Source: Denitrificimonas caeni
GTDB lineage: Bacteria > Pseudomonadota > Gammaproteobacteria > Pseudomonadales > Pseudomonadaceae
Reading direction: 5' to 3'
Assembly (NCBI RefSeq): GCF_905120345.1
Contig: NZ_CAJHOA010000001.1
Coordinates: 1 to 64,000, forward strand
DNA: 64,000 nt
Below the pieces are notes generated by a model. It was not told where the DNA came from, searched no databases, and saw only the letters and a list, made by a program, of their open reading frames with translations. Shown here one piece after another: positions 33,937 through 42,945 of the stretch (positions within the stretch are counted from its first letter, which is position 1; every line of letters starts with the position of its first letter). Both the position numbers and the translations under genes were made by a program.

Positions 33937-34857
33937 CTAGAACTTCTGCATCAGACCACCGAGGACGGGGTCAAACTGCATGCGTTGCAGTCGCTCGACA
34001 AACCACTGTAAGCCTTTACCGCTATTGTTGCGTTGCCACGCGACTGATATATCGACCGGCGGGCGCGGCACATCCAAGGTTAAGATCTCTAATTGACCTT
34101 GTGCTAATTGCTGCATAATGCGATGGCGCGGTAAATAGCCCACACCAAGCCCTTTGCGTTGTGCAGCTATTTTGTGTTCGATACTGGGCACATAAATACG
34201 GCTACGGCCATCCAGTAGCCCAGCGGAGCGCGTGGCTAACCGCTGTGAGCTGTCGGAGACAATCACGGTCGGGTAGTCCAAGATCGCGCTGGCGGGCAGA
34301 GGCGTGGGCAGTTGCGTTAAGGGGTGCCCAGCGGCAACTGCAAAATCAAAGATCACTTGGCCCAGTGCATGTTGGGCAAAACCTGACGCTGGGGCCGCAC
34401 CTTCGGCGCCGATGACTAAATCACAGCGATCATCGATGAGTGCATCCCAACTGCCACTGAGGACTTCTTCGCTGAGGCGTATCTGGGTTTTGGGCTGGAC
34501 GTGCTGGAACTCTTCAATCAGATCATAGATAGCGTCGCAGCTCAGTACACTCTCAATACAAATGCGCAACTCAACTTCCCAGCCATTCGCGGCTTGACGG
34601 GCCTGTGCCGCTAACGCGTGCGAAGCCTTGAGAATGTGTCGGCCTTGTTCGAGGACTAGGCGGCCAATGGCGGTCAGTTCGGCTTTACGACGGCTGCGAT
34701 CAAACAGCTCAACGCCCAGATCTTCTTCGAGTTTATTGATAGTGTAAGAAACGGCGGATGGCACACGGTGCAACTCTTCTGCCGCAGCGGCAAAACTGTG
34801 ACGACGCTCGATTGCGTCAAGAGTTTGCAAGGCATCTAAAGTGATAAGCAACGTCAT
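33937..34857 (-). CDS. LysR-family transcriptional regulator
   Basis: A 306-residue LysR-type regulator. The N-terminal winged helix-turn-helix is clear (RRHSFAAAAEELHRVPSAVS then YTINKLEEDLGVELFDRSRR), followed by the periplasmic-binding-protein-like effector domain. AGGA lies about 11 bases before the ATG. It is divergent to the doxX gene with 112 bases between it and the ATG at 34970, the usual LysR arrangement. It is thus the likely regulator of the doxX, glutathionyl-hydroquinone reductase, oxidoreductase, pirin and wrbA genes. A perfect dyad sits just upstream of its start. Confidence 0.9.
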   Translation of the reverse strand: MTLLITLDALQTLDAIERRHSFAAAAEELHRVPSAVSYTINKLEEDLGVELFDRSRRKAELTAIGRLVLEQGRHILKASHALAAQARQAANGWEVELRICIESVLSCDAIYDLIEEFQHVQPKTQIRLSEEVLSGSWDALIDDRCDLVIGAEGAAPASGFAQHALGQVIFDFAVAAGHPLTQLPTPLPASAILDYPTVIVSDSSQRLATRSAGLLDGRSRIYVPSIEHKIAAQRKGLGVGYLPRHRIMQQLAQGQLEILTLDVPRPPVDISVAWQRNNSGKGLQWFVERLQRMQFDPVLGGLMQKF

Positions 34858-34870
34858 AGTTCAGTTTTCC

Positions 34871-34885
34871 TGACCATAAAGGTCA
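34871..34885. promoter_or_regulatory. Perfect dyad TGACC-N5-GGTCA, candidate LysR operator
   Basis: TGACC, ATAAA, GGTCA forms a perfect 15-bp dyad 14 bases upstream of the lysR start, in the divergent lysR-doxX promoter region. LysR-type regulators bind such dyads and often repress their own gene. Confidence 0.45.
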
Positions 34886-34996
34886 AAACGTTCCGTTATT
34901 ATCTGTTTGGCCTTTGCAATATAGTAGTTACATCAAACAACATAACTGATACTACTTGGAGACAACATCATGAGCAAAGCTTTAATTCAGCGCGTA

Positions 34997-35017
34997 CTGA
35001 CCACTGACCACTGACAA
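34997..35017 (+). repeat. 7-bp tandem duplication splitting doxX from its start codon
   Basis: CTGACCA occurs at 34997-35003 and again at 35004-35010, followed by the partial copy CTGACAA. The ATG at 34970 has a good GGAG ribosome-binding site, but its frame ends at 35012-35014 after MSKALIQRVLTTDH. Removing one 7-bp unit gives MSKALIQRVLTTDN joined in frame to SLSSLLMRLSAGAIF, the expected DoxX N-terminus. So one repeat unit too many shifts the frame. Confidence 0.8.
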
Positions 35018-35021
35018 CAGC

Positions 35022-35444
35022 TTGAGCAGCTTGCTCATGCGCCTTAGCGCTGGGGCTATTTTCGCAGCGCATGGTGCACAGAAGTTATTCGGTAGTTTCG
35101 GCGGCGGCGGTCTGGAAGGGACGGCGCAGTGGATGGCTTCGATTGGTTTGCAGCCGGGTTACTTAATGGCGCTGGCCGCCGGCAGTGCAGAGTTCTTTGG
35201 TGGTATCGCACTGCTGCTTGGACTGCTGACGCGACCTGCTGCATTTGTGCTGGCAATGACCATGCTGGTTGCAGTCATCACAGTGCACCTGCCTAACGGA
35301 TTGTTTTTGAGTAACAACGGCTATGAATTTGGCCTGGCGTTACTGGCCATCACTGGTGCTTTAGTCTTAAACGGCGGCGGTAAGCTTTCGCTGGACAGTA
35401 TGCTCAGTGCACGCTTAGGCAACGGCCGCGCTGATTCATTCTAA
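35022..35444 (+). CDS. DoxX-family membrane protein, 5' end displaced by a 7-bp duplication
   Basis: A four-helix inner-membrane protein of the DoxX/DUF417-like family, 140 residues as read from a TTG at 35022 (the ATG at 35037 is an alternative). Signature pieces are FAAHGAQKLFGSFGGGGLEG, QWMASIGLQPGYLMALAAGS and NGLFLSNNGYEFGLALLA. The natural start is almost certainly the ATG at 34970, which has GGAG upstream, but the 7-bp duplication at 34997-35017 puts it out of frame. The first helix lies after the break, so a shortened product could still insert in the membrane. DoxX proteins are linked to thiol and quinone redox stress; the neighbours fit this. Slippage could restore the frame. Confidence 0.78.
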   Translation: MSSLLMRLSAGAIFAAHGAQKLFGSFGGGGLEGTAQWMASIGLQPGYLMALAAGSAEFFGGIALLLGLLTRPAAFVLAMTMLVAVITVHLPNGLFLSNNGYEFGLALLAITGALVLNGGGKLSLDSMLSARLGNGRADSF

Positions 35445-35538
35445 GTTTCGGCGTCTATCGCCAACCTACATAACATAAGCACGCAGGCAGATGGTCTTCC
35501 TTCGTGCACGATTCTCACAGACAAATGGAGGCTCTAAC

Positions 35539-36510
35539 ATGGGCTTATTAGTAGACGGTCAATGGCATGACCAATGGTATGACACTGACTCCACTGACGG
35601 TAAATTCGAGCGCAGTGAATCACAATTTCGTAACTGGGTCACCGCTGATGGCAGCGCTGGACCAAGCGGCGTAGCAGGCTTTAAAGCGCAAGCCGGACGC
35701 TATCACTTATATGTGTCTTTGGCCTGTCCTTGGGCGCACCGCACACTGATTTTTCGTAAGCTCAAAGGGCTTGAGTCGATGATTTCAGTGTCAGTGGTCA
35801 ACCCTTTTATGCGAGAGCATGGCTGGACTTTTATCGAAGATACAGGCGTCGTTGCTGACCCGTTGTTTCAAGCCACCTATATGCACCAGATTTATACGGC
35901 GGCAGACTCTAAGTACAGTGGGCGTGTCACAGTTCCAGTGCTGTGGGATAAACAGCACAATGTGATGGTGAGCAACGAGTCATCTGAGATTATTCGTATG
36001 TTCAACTCAGCTTTTGATGAGATTGGCGCGAAGCCTGGCGATTATTACCCAGAAGCGTTACGTGCTGAGATTGATCGTGTCAACGAGCATGTCTATGACA
36101 CCATCAATAACGGTGTTTACAAGGCCGGTTTCGCCACCAGCCAAAAAGCTTACGAGCTGGCAGTGTTCCCCTTGTTTGCAGCACTGGATGAGCTTGAACA
36201 CCGATTCTCCAAGCAACGCTACTTAGTGGGCGACCAGATCACCGAAGCGGATTGGCGTTTGTTTACCACGCTGATTCGTTTTGATGCGGTGTATCACGGT
36301 CACTTTAAGTGCAATCTTAAGCAGATTGAAGATTATCCGCATGTGGCCGGTTATATGCGCGAGCTGTACCAGTGGCCTGGCGTGGCTGAGACGGTCAATA
36401 TGCAACATATCAAAGAGCACTATTACCGCAGTCACGACACCATTAACCCCACCGGTGTGGTGCCAGCGGGTCCAGTGTTGGATTTTGCTCGGCCACATGG
36501 CCGTAAGTGA
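35539..36510 (+). CDS. Glutathionyl-hydroquinone reductase (Xi-class glutathione transferase)
   Basis: A cytoplasmic enzyme that removes glutathione from glutathionyl-hydroquinones. The 323-residue length and the catalytic Cys63 in YVSLACPWAHRT are those of the YqjG/PcpF/EcpA family. The thioredoxin-fold N-terminal domain is followed by an all-helical GST domain with the conserved GDQITEADWRLFTTLIRFD. Typical N-terminal hallmarks are GQWHDQWYDT and FRNWVT. The start at 35539 is fixed by GGAGG seven bases upstream; an in-frame ATG at 35491 is spurious. It is the centre of a quinone-detoxification gene group (doxX, MDR oxidoreductase, pirin, wrbA). Confidence 0.93.
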   Translation: MGLLVDGQWHDQWYDTDSTDGKFERSESQFRNWVTADGSAGPSGVAGFKAQAGRYHLYVSLACPWAHRTLIFRKLKGLESMISVSVVNPFMREHGWTFIEDTGVVADPLFQATYMHQIYTAADSKYSGRVTVPVLWDKQHNVMVSNESSEIIRMFNSAFDEIGAKPGDYYPEALRAEIDRVNEHVYDTINNGVYKAGFATSQKAYELAVFPLFAALDELEHRFSKQRYLVGDQITEADWRLFTTLIRFDAVYHGHFKCNLKQIEDYPHVAGYMRELYQWPGVAETVNMQHIKEHYYRSHDTINPTGVVPAGPVLDFARPHGRK

Positions 36511-36595
36511 TTGTTGCTACACAACCAAGCCGGCTGAGTGGCTATTGACTCGCTGCTCAGCTCGGTATCGCTTTACCCAGTGATTGAGGTGTCTT

Positions 36596-37555
36596 ATGCA
36601 AGCGCTACAATTTTCTGCCACCGGCTCTTTAGATACGTTGCAATTACATGACTTGGCAAAGCCCGTGCCAGCCGCGGGCGAGGTATTGGTTGAGGTGCGT
36701 GCCACCGGCGTCAATCCTAGCGATATTAAGAATGTATTGGGCTTGTTTCCTTACACCACCACGCCGCGTATACCTGGCCGAGACTTTGCTGGCGTAGTGG
36801 TTGCAGGGCCTGAACAGTTGCTGGGTCAAGCCGTGTGGGGCGGTAGCGGTCAGGGTTTTGGTTTTTATCGTGATGGTTGCCATGCGCAGTATGTCACGGT
36901 GCCAGTCAACGCAGTCACGCCGCTACCCAAGTCACTGACCTTTGCCCAAGCGGCCACCTGCGGCGTGCCTTTTATCACCGCTTGGGATGCGCTTGAACGC
37001 AGCCACGTTAAAGCGGGAACGCGCTTGCTGATTATCGGTGCTGGAGCAGTAGCTAAAGCGACACAGGTTTTAGCCGAGGCGCGCGGTGCCGAGGTGGTCA
37101 TGGCGGCACGTCGTGCCGATGTTGTGCAAAGCCTGCAAACCCAAGGTATTAACGCTTTTCAGTTAAGCGCAGAAGAGCAGTTGCCAGAACAGGCGCGCCA
37201 GCACTTTAAGCAGCAAGCGCCTGAAGTGATTTTTGAAACCACAGGTTTCTGGCTTGCAGCAGCCGTCAATACAGTCGATACCTTTGGTCGTGTCGCGATT
37301 ATTGCCGCACCCAAGGATGGCGTGATCAGTTTGTCGTCCTTGAATCTGTATCGCCGTGGCGGCTCAATTGTGGGGATTAATTCGCTGCTCTACAGCCTAG
37401 AGGAATGTGCGCAGATGCTTAAGCGTATCGGCGAAGCATTTGATGCGGGACTGCCCGCACCCAGCGGTTTTATCGAATTACCCTTGTCGCAAGCCGTGAC
37501 AGCCTATCAACAGGTTAGCGCTGGCGCGGCAGAAAAGATTGTATTGATTCCATAA
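36596..37555 (+). CDS. MDR-family NADPH:quinone oxidoreductase-like protein
   Basis: A medium-chain dehydrogenase/reductase of 319 residues. N-terminal GroES-like domain with GEVLVEVRATGVNPSDIKNV and the RDFAGVV segment; Rossmann domain with LLIIGAGAVAKATQVLAEARGAEVV. The zinc-binding cysteines and histidines of alcohol dehydrogenases are not evident, so a zinc-free quinone-oxidoreductase type is likely. The nucleotide-binding motif GAGAVAKA is a variant of the usual GGVG form. The start at 36596 is set by GAGG six bases upstream. It lies between the glutathionyl-hydroquinone reductase and pirin genes and probably acts in the same quinone stress response. Confidence 0.85.
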   Translation: MQALQFSATGSLDTLQLHDLAKPVPAAGEVLVEVRATGVNPSDIKNVLGLFPYTTTPRIPGRDFAGVVVAGPEQLLGQAVWGGSGQGFGFYRDGCHAQYVTVPVNAVTPLPKSLTFAQAATCGVPFITAWDALERSHVKAGTRLLIIGAGAVAKATQVLAEARGAEVVMAARRADVVQSLQTQGINAFQLSAEEQLPEQARQHFKQQAPEVIFETTGFWLAAAVNTVDTFGRVAIIAAPKDGVISLSSLNLYRRGGSIVGINSLLYSLEECAQMLKRIGEAFDAGLPAPSGFIELPLSQAVTAYQQVSAGAAEKIVLIP

Positions 37556-37603
37556 CCAACATGTTTGGCTGATAAGAATTAAATATCAGCAGGAGGTTTT
37601 ACT

Positions 37604-38302
37604 ATGATTGAATTACGACCTTACAGCGAGCTTGGCGGTGCTCAACATGGCTGGCTGGATACGCGCCACCATTTTTCTTTCGCGGATTATTACGATCCTA
37701 AGCGCATGCGCTGGGGCCATCTTCGTGTCTGGAATGATGACACTATTGCCGCGCGCTCGGGCTTTCCAGCGCATCCACACCGAGATATGGAAATTATCAC
37801 CTATGTACGTAGCGGTGCGATTACCCACCAAGACAGCTTGGGCAACCGTGGCCGTACTGAAGCCGGTGATGTGCAGGTGATGAGTGCCGGCACCGGCATT
37901 ACTCACAGCGAGATGAATGAAGAGGGTGAAGCGACACAACTTTTTCAAATTTGGATCATGCCTGATGAAAAGGGCCTACCGCCAAGTTGGGGTACTAAGC
38001 CTTTCCCTAAGGGCGAGCGCAGTGGCTCTTTTGTCACTCTGGCCAGTGGTTTATCCGGAGATACTGACGCGCTAGCGATTCGTGCCAATGCCCGTTTAGT
38101 CGCGGCAACGCTAAAGGCTGGGCAAAGCACCGAATATCAAATTGCTCCTGGACGCAAGGTGTATCTAGTGCCAGCCAGTGGCCAAATCGAGATCAACGGT
38201 GTTGTTGCTGCAGCCGGTGATGGCGTGGCAATCAGTGATGAATCTTTACTCAGAGTGAGTGCTCAGCAGGACAGCGAAATTGTGTTAGTGGATGTCGCAT
38301 AA
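37604..38302 (+). CDS. Pirin-family protein (YhaK-like bicupin)
   Basis: A 232-residue bicupin. The first cupin has the metal ligands in GFPAHPHRDMEIITYV and the later HSEMNEE. The N-terminal segment FSFADYYDPKRMRWGHLRVWNDD is characteristic. Length and motifs match E. coli YhaK. Some pirins are quercetin 2,3-dioxygenases or redox sensors. AGGAGG lies 8-10 bases before the ATG. Its place after the hydroquinone reductase and oxidoreductase genes fits a role in aromatic/quinone detoxification. The exact reaction is unknown. Confidence 0.92.
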   Translation: MIELRPYSELGGAQHGWLDTRHHFSFADYYDPKRMRWGHLRVWNDDTIAARSGFPAHPHRDMEIITYVRSGAITHQDSLGNRGRTEAGDVQVMSAGTGITHSEMNEEGEATQLFQIWIMPDEKGLPPSWGTKPFPKGERSGSFVTLASGLSGDTDALAIRANARLVAATLKAGQSTEYQIAPGRKVYLVPASGQIEINGVVAAAGDGVAISDESLLRVSAQQDSEIVLVDVA

Positions 38303-38459
38303 AACATGCTATCCCTGTGCAGAATAAATATGCAGTGAATTGTGCTGACCTTAAAATTGAACGTTTAACAGAAACTTCCCCATAGGGGATGCTTGGCAAG
38401 TGATTTGCCTCGATTAGCTAACAGATCAACAAAGTTAAGTCTTAAAAGAGGAAACAAAT

Positions 38460-39059
38460 ATGACTAAAATACTGGTTCTTTATCACTCAATGTACGGCCA
38501 TATCGAAACCATGGCTAATGCGGTCGCTGAAGGCGCGCGTGGTGTGGCTGGGGTTGAGGTGACGATTAAGCGTGTGCCAGAAACCATGAGTGCCGAGATT
38601 TTTAAGAATGCCGGTGGTAAAGCGGATCAAGCTGCAGAAGTGGCGACACCAGCAGAGTTGGCTGATTACGATGCTATTATCGTTGGTACACCAACGCGCT
38701 TCGGCAACATGAGCGGGCAGATGCGCAACTTCTTCGACCAAACCGGAGGGCTGTGGGCGAAAGGCGCGCTGGCCGGTAAAGTCGCTAGCGTATTCACTTC
38801 AACAGGTACCGGTGGTGGCCAAGAAATGACCATTACCTCAACTTGGACCACGCTCGCACACCACGGCATGATCATTGTGCCAATCGGTTACACCACGCCA
38901 GAATTGTTTGATGTCTCACAAGTGGGCGGCGGCACACCTTACGGTGCATCGACGCTTGCCGGTGGTGATGGCTCGCGTCAGCCTGATCCACGTGAGTTAG
39001 CGATCGCCCGTCATCAGGGCGCGCATGTGGCTAAAATTGCCGCTAAGCTTAACGCCTAA
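38460..39059 (+). CDS. wrbA: WrbA NAD(P)H:quinone oxidoreductase
   Basis: A flavodoxin-like FMN enzyme that reduces quinones by two electrons, avoiding semiquinone radicals. The FMN phosphate loop is [39 protein letters not shown] and [14 protein letters not shown] are conserved WrbA signatures. Length 199 is exact for the family. AGAGG lies nine bases before the ATG. It has its own 157-base upstream region but belongs functionally with the preceding quinone-stress genes. A terminator follows. Confidence 0.96.
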   Translation: MTKILVLYHSMYGHIETMANAVAEGARGVAGVEVTIKRVPETMSAEIFKNAGGKADQAAEVATPAELADYDAIIVGTPTRFGNMSGQMRNFFDQTGGLWAKGALAGKVASVFTSTGTGGGQEMTITSTWTTLAHHGMIIVPIGYTTPELFDVSQVGGGTPYGASTLAGGDGSRQPDPRELAIARHQGAHVAKIAAKLNA

Positions 39060-39081
39060 TACGCTGACTTAGCAGCTTGAG

Positions 39082-39122
39082 AAGAGCCGTACTCCTTTAA
39101 TGGGGGGTATGGCTCTTTTTTA
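39082..39122 (+). terminator. Rho-independent terminator after wrbA
   Basis: AAGAGCC (39082-39088) pairs with GGCTCTT (39111-39117) with further pairing GTAC/GTAT inside, followed by a T-run to 39122. Confidence 0.85.
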
Positions 39123-39325
39123 TTGTGCGATTCAGCTGTTTTGTCTGGCACCAGTTGCTGTGCCCTTAGTGATATAAATCGCGCCCGATGTTTTAGCAGA
39201 CAGAAAATGTCAAAAATATTCCTATGCTGCGCTTGCGTCTGATACCTTTGCAGGGTTTTAACATACAACAATAAAAGACCCATACCTCTCTACCATGGCG
39301 AGCGTATGCAGGCTGAGGAATACGC

Positions 39326-41009
39326 ATGAGAAATAATTATGATGTGGTCGTCGTCGGTTCCGGCGCTGGCGCATTTATGGCCGCTTTATCGGCGGCCAAT
39401 CAAGGTGCTGCGGTATTGATGCTGGAAAAAGGCAGTCAATGGGGTGGCACCAGTGCAAAGTCAGGGGGTGGTATTTGGGTGCCTAATAGCCGCAATATTG
39501 CCCAGGCCGGTGTTAGCGATAGCGCGGAAGAGGCATTCAAATACATGCGTGCATGTGATTCCTGAAAACGAAGTCAGTGCTGCAAGTATCAATAACTACA
39601 TCACTTATGCGCCTAAAATGATCGACTTTTTAGAGCAACAGACCTGCTTAACCTGCACCCCCGTACAAGGTTATGCTGACTATTATCCTGACATCGAAGG
39701 CTGGAAAGCCGGTGGGCGTACCATGGATCCATCGCCCGTGGATGGCCGTAAAATGGACTACGAGATGCTCAGTCGCTTGGTGGAATCACCGCGCGCGTCT
39801 AAGGCTTTTAGCCGTTTTTCGATGAGTATTCTCGAAGGCGTGCAAATTCTAGCGAAAACACCCGGTTGGCAAAAAATCTTTATGGGCATTATTGCCGGCT
39901 ATTTTAAAGACATTCCAGGACGCCTCAAAGGTCCTAGAGATAGACGTTTGACCCAAGGTAACGCCTTAGTCGCAGGCTTGTATTTTGCTGCGATGGATAA
40001 GGGCGTAGAGTTGGTATTGGAATCGCCAGTCACCGACTTAATATATGAAAATAATCGCGTAACAGGTGTCGTTGTTAAAGGTCATACGCAAATCACAGCG
40101 AACAAAGCTGTAATTATTGCCGCTGGCGGCTTTGAGCATAATAAAGCCATGCGCGAGACATACTTGCCACAACCGGCCACCTTTGGTCATTCCTCTGGGG
40201 TAACCAGCAATACGGGTGATCTGATTTTAGCTGCGGAAAAAATTGGCGCAAAGTTCGGATTAATGAATGAGGCATGGTGGGCACCAACCGCCATCACACC
40301 CTTTGGGCCTACAGTTTTATTCTCGGAAAAATCAAAGCCGGGTCTTATCATCGTTGATAAGAAAGGCCAACGTTTTATGAATGAATCCATCACCTATAAT
40401 TCTTATGGTGATTGTTTTTACGCAGCGGACCAAAAGGGCCATGATGTATTTCCCGCCTACTGTATTTTGGATGCGCACTACCGTAAAAAGTATATGTTTG
40501 GCGGCGTGGTACAAGGCGAAGCCATGCCGGACTTTATGAGCAAGCAAATGATCGGCGAAGGGAAAATGCTGATTAAAGCCGATAGCTTGCAAGAGCTTGC
40601 GCAGAAAATGGGCATCGACTACAACGGATTAAAAGACACCATGGACAAGGTGAAGAAGTATGCGGCTAGCGGTGTGGATGAAGAGTTCCATCGTGGTAGC
40701 GATGCACATGACACCTTATATGGTGACCCCGAGGTGAAGCCGAACCCCTGCTGGGGACCGATGGATCAAGGACCTTACTACGCCACCCAACTCTTGCTTG
40801 GTGATTTAGGCACTAAGGGCGGCTTGGTGATTAACCTGGACGGTCAAGTACTGAGGCAAAACGATGAGCCGATTCAAGGCTTGTATGCCGCAGGTAACTC
40901 CAGTGCCTCTATTATGGGCAGTAAGTACCCAGGTGCAGGCTGTACTTTAGGCCCAGCCATGACCATCGCATTTAAAGCCGGTCATCACGCGCTAGGAGTT
41001 GCTGTCTAG
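39326..41009 (+). pseudogene. Frameshifted FAD-dependent dehydrogenase (3-ketosteroid dehydrogenase-like)
   Basis: Two frames make one flavoprotein. The first (39326-39565) starts with the FAD-binding motif VVVVGSGAGAFMAALSAANQ, then GGTSAKSGGGIWVPN and AFKYMRACDS before a stop. The second carries on from about 39558 with PENEVSAASINNYITYAPKM and runs to 41009, including AVIIAAGGFEHNKAMRE and the C-terminal FAD segment GLYAAGNSSASIMGSKYPG, GPAMTIAFKAG. Deleting one base at 39557-39560 joins them as RACVPENEV, as the family expects. The FAD-binding fumarate-reductase/3-ketosteroid-dehydrogenase family oxidises steroid or other cyclic ketones; the substrate here is unknown. As it stands the protein lacks its FAD-binding N-terminus or its body, so it is probably inactive, unless the indel is a sequencing error. 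Confidence 0.82.
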
Positions 41010-41028
41010 ACCTGTCCTTCATTGCACA

Positions 41029-41062
41029 CCAGTCAAGGCCCACTACTGCTGGCCTTGACTGG
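41029..41062. terminator. Perfect hairpin between convergent genes
   Basis: CCAGTCAAGGCC, loop of ten, GGCCTTGACTGG: a perfect 12-bp stem between the FAD dehydrogenase (plus) and cysA (minus). No T-run on either side, so termination efficiency is uncertain. Confidence 0.6.
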
Positions 41063-41103
41063 CGTTACCCGCTACTAGTCTTCTAATCCTTTTGCGTATC
41101 TGA

Positions 41104-42072
41104 CTAGGGTGTTTTCGGCTTGAAATACAAAGTCGCGCCGCGCTCTAAACCTTGCAGATTGATGTCATCACGCGGCACTTCAGCTTCGATCGTCTCGTCT
41201 TGGCCAGCGACTTTCATCGTCACCCGCGTAATCGCACCTAGAGGGCGGATATCACGCACGATACCGGCTTGGTGATCAGCCAGCGCCACGCTTGACAACA
41301 GCACTTCGTGCGGGCGGAATTGGATATCTTGATCGGCCACTTTAAGACGGTTGGAATCGCCTAAGAAATGATAAACAAACTCACTGGCTGGGTTTTCATA
41401 GACTTCAGCGGGCGTGCCGATCTGTTCGATCACACCTTTATTCATCACCACAATACGGTCAGCGACTTCCATTGCCTCTTCTTGGTCGTGGGTGACAAAC
41501 ACTGATGTCAGGTTGATGTCCTCGTGCAGATCGGCCAACCAACGACGCAACTCTTTACGCACCTTGGCATCCAACGCACCAAAGGGCTCATCCAGCAGTA
41601 GAATCTGCGGCTCAACCGCCAAAGCGCGGGCCAGAGCAATTCGCTGGCGCTGACCACCAGATAGCTGCTCAGGATAACGGTCTGAGAGCCAATCGAGTTG
41701 CACCATACGCAGCAGTTCTTGCACTTTCTCGGCAATCACCGCTTCGCTGGGACGTTCACGACGTGATTTCATCCGCAGACCAAAAGCCACGTTATCAAAC
41801 ACTGTCATGTGGCGAAACAAGGCGTAGTGTTGAAAGACAAAGCCGACATTGCGTTTGCGCACATCGCGGCGTGAGACATCATCACCGTTAAATAGAATAT
41901 TGCCGGTATCGGGTGTTTCTAAACCTGCAATAATACGCAGCAGCGTGGTTTTACCGCAACCGGATGGGCCGAGTAAGGCCACCAGTTCACCGGCTTGGAT
42001 ATCTAAATTGATGTTGTTTAATGCAGTAAAGTTGCCGAACTGCTTATGGACTTGGCGGACTTCAATACTCAT
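41104..42072 (-). CDS. cysA: Sulfate/thiosulfate ABC transporter ATPase CysA
   Basis: The ATP-hydrolysing subunit of the sulfate importer. Walker [18 protein letters not shown]-loop in [12 protein letters not shown], signature [16 protein letters not shown], Walker [13 protein letters not shown] and switch His in [11 protein letters not shown] are all intact. The C-terminal TOBE-like part is slightly short (322 residues in total, against about 330-365 in relatives). Last gene of sbp-cysT-cysW-cysA on the minus strand, starting three bases after cysW. Expressed under sulfur limitation by CysB in relatives. Confidence 0.96.
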   Translation of the reverse strand: MSIEVRQVHKQFGNFTALNNINLDIQAGELVALLGPSGCGKTTLLRIIAGLETPDTGNILFNGDDVSRRDVRKRNVGFVFQHYALFRHMTVFDNVAFGLRMKSRRERPSEAVIAEKVQELLRMVQLDWLSDRYPEQLSGGQRQRIALARALAVEPQILLLDEPFGALDAKVRKELRRWLADLHEDINLTSVFVTHDQEEAMEVADRIVVMNKGVIEQIGTPAEVYENPASEFVYHFLGDSNRLKVADQDIQFRPHEVLLSSVALADHQAGIVRDIRPLGAITRVTMKVAGQDETIEAEVPRDDINLQGLERGATLYFKPKTP

Positions 42073-42075
42073 GAC

Positions 42076-42936
42076 TTATTCGTCTCCATTGTTTAGCTGA
42101 CGGTTGATCCGCGATTCGCTCCACTGCTTGAGCAGCAACATAATCAACGCCAAAATTAATAGCAGGCTGGCAACACTAAAGGCCGCAACGTGGTTGTATT
42201 CGTTATAAAGAATTTCGACATGCAGGGGCAGGGTGTTGGTAAAACCACGGATATGCCCAGACACCACCGATACCGCACCAAACTCGCCCATAGCGCGGGC
42301 GGTACAGAGTACTACGCCGTACATTAAACCCCATTTAATATTGGGTACGGTGACATGCCAAAACATCTGCCAGCCGCTGGCGCCAAGCAAACGCGCCGCT
42401 TCTTCTTCTTGGGTGCCTTGTTGCTGCATCAATGGAATCAGCTCGCGGGCGACAAAAGGCACGGTGACAAACAAGGTGGCTAAGACAATACCGGGTACAG
42501 CAAAGATGATTTGAATATCATGCTCTATCAGCCATTCACCAAAGAAGCCTTGCGCGCCAAACAACAACACATAGACTAAACCAGCGATGATCGGCGAGAC
42601 TGAGAAGGGCAGATCAATCAAAGTGATTAAGACGCTTTTGCCGTAGAAATCATGCTTACTCACGCACCACGCGGCGGCTACGCCAAACACCAAGTTTAGC
42701 GGCACCGAAATGGCGACGGCTAATAAGGTCAGTTTAAGTGCTGAAATCGCATCCGGCTCAATCATTGATTCAAAGAAGTGAGCGACACCCATTTTTAGCG
42801 CTTCAATCAGCACGATAGCCAGTGGCAGTACTAGAAAGATAATAAACATCGCCCAAGCGCTAAGAATCAGAGCTAAGCGTGACCAGCTTGGCGCATTACG
42901 TGAGTTTTGTTGTGGACTGGTTGATGTAGTAGACAT
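42076..42936 (-). CDS. cysW: Sulfate ABC transporter permease CysW
   Basis: One of the two inner-membrane permeases of the sulfate importer, 286 residues with six transmembrane helices. The cytoplasmic coupling motif [20 protein letters not shown], which contacts CysA, and the segment [20 protein letters not shown] are diagnostic for CysW. A hydrophilic N-terminal 15 residues precede the first helix. It is nine bases downstream of cysT and three bases upstream of cysA, so it is in the same transcript. Confidence 0.95.
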   Translation of the reverse strand: MSTTSTSPQQNSRNAPSWSRLALILSAWAMFIIFLVLPLAIVLIEALKMGVAHFFESMIEPDAISALKLTLLAVAISVPLNLVFGVAAAWCVSKHDFYGKSVLITLIDLPFSVSPIIAGLVYVLLFGAQGFFGEWLIEHDIQIIFAVPGIVLATLFVTVPFVARELIPLMQQQGTQEEEAARLLGASGWQMFWHVTVPNIKWGLMYGVVLCTARAMGEFGAVSVVSGHIRGFTNTLPLHVEILYNEYNHVAAFSVASLLLILALIMLLLKQWSESRINRQLNNGDE

Positions 42937-42945
42937 GTGTATTCC

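Noticed and set aside
33652-34011. A 119-codon plus-strand open frame between the AraC and LysR genes
   Set aside because: It overlaps both minus-strand genes, has no ribosome-binding site and encodes a low-information, Arg/Thr-rich sequence without recognisable motifs.
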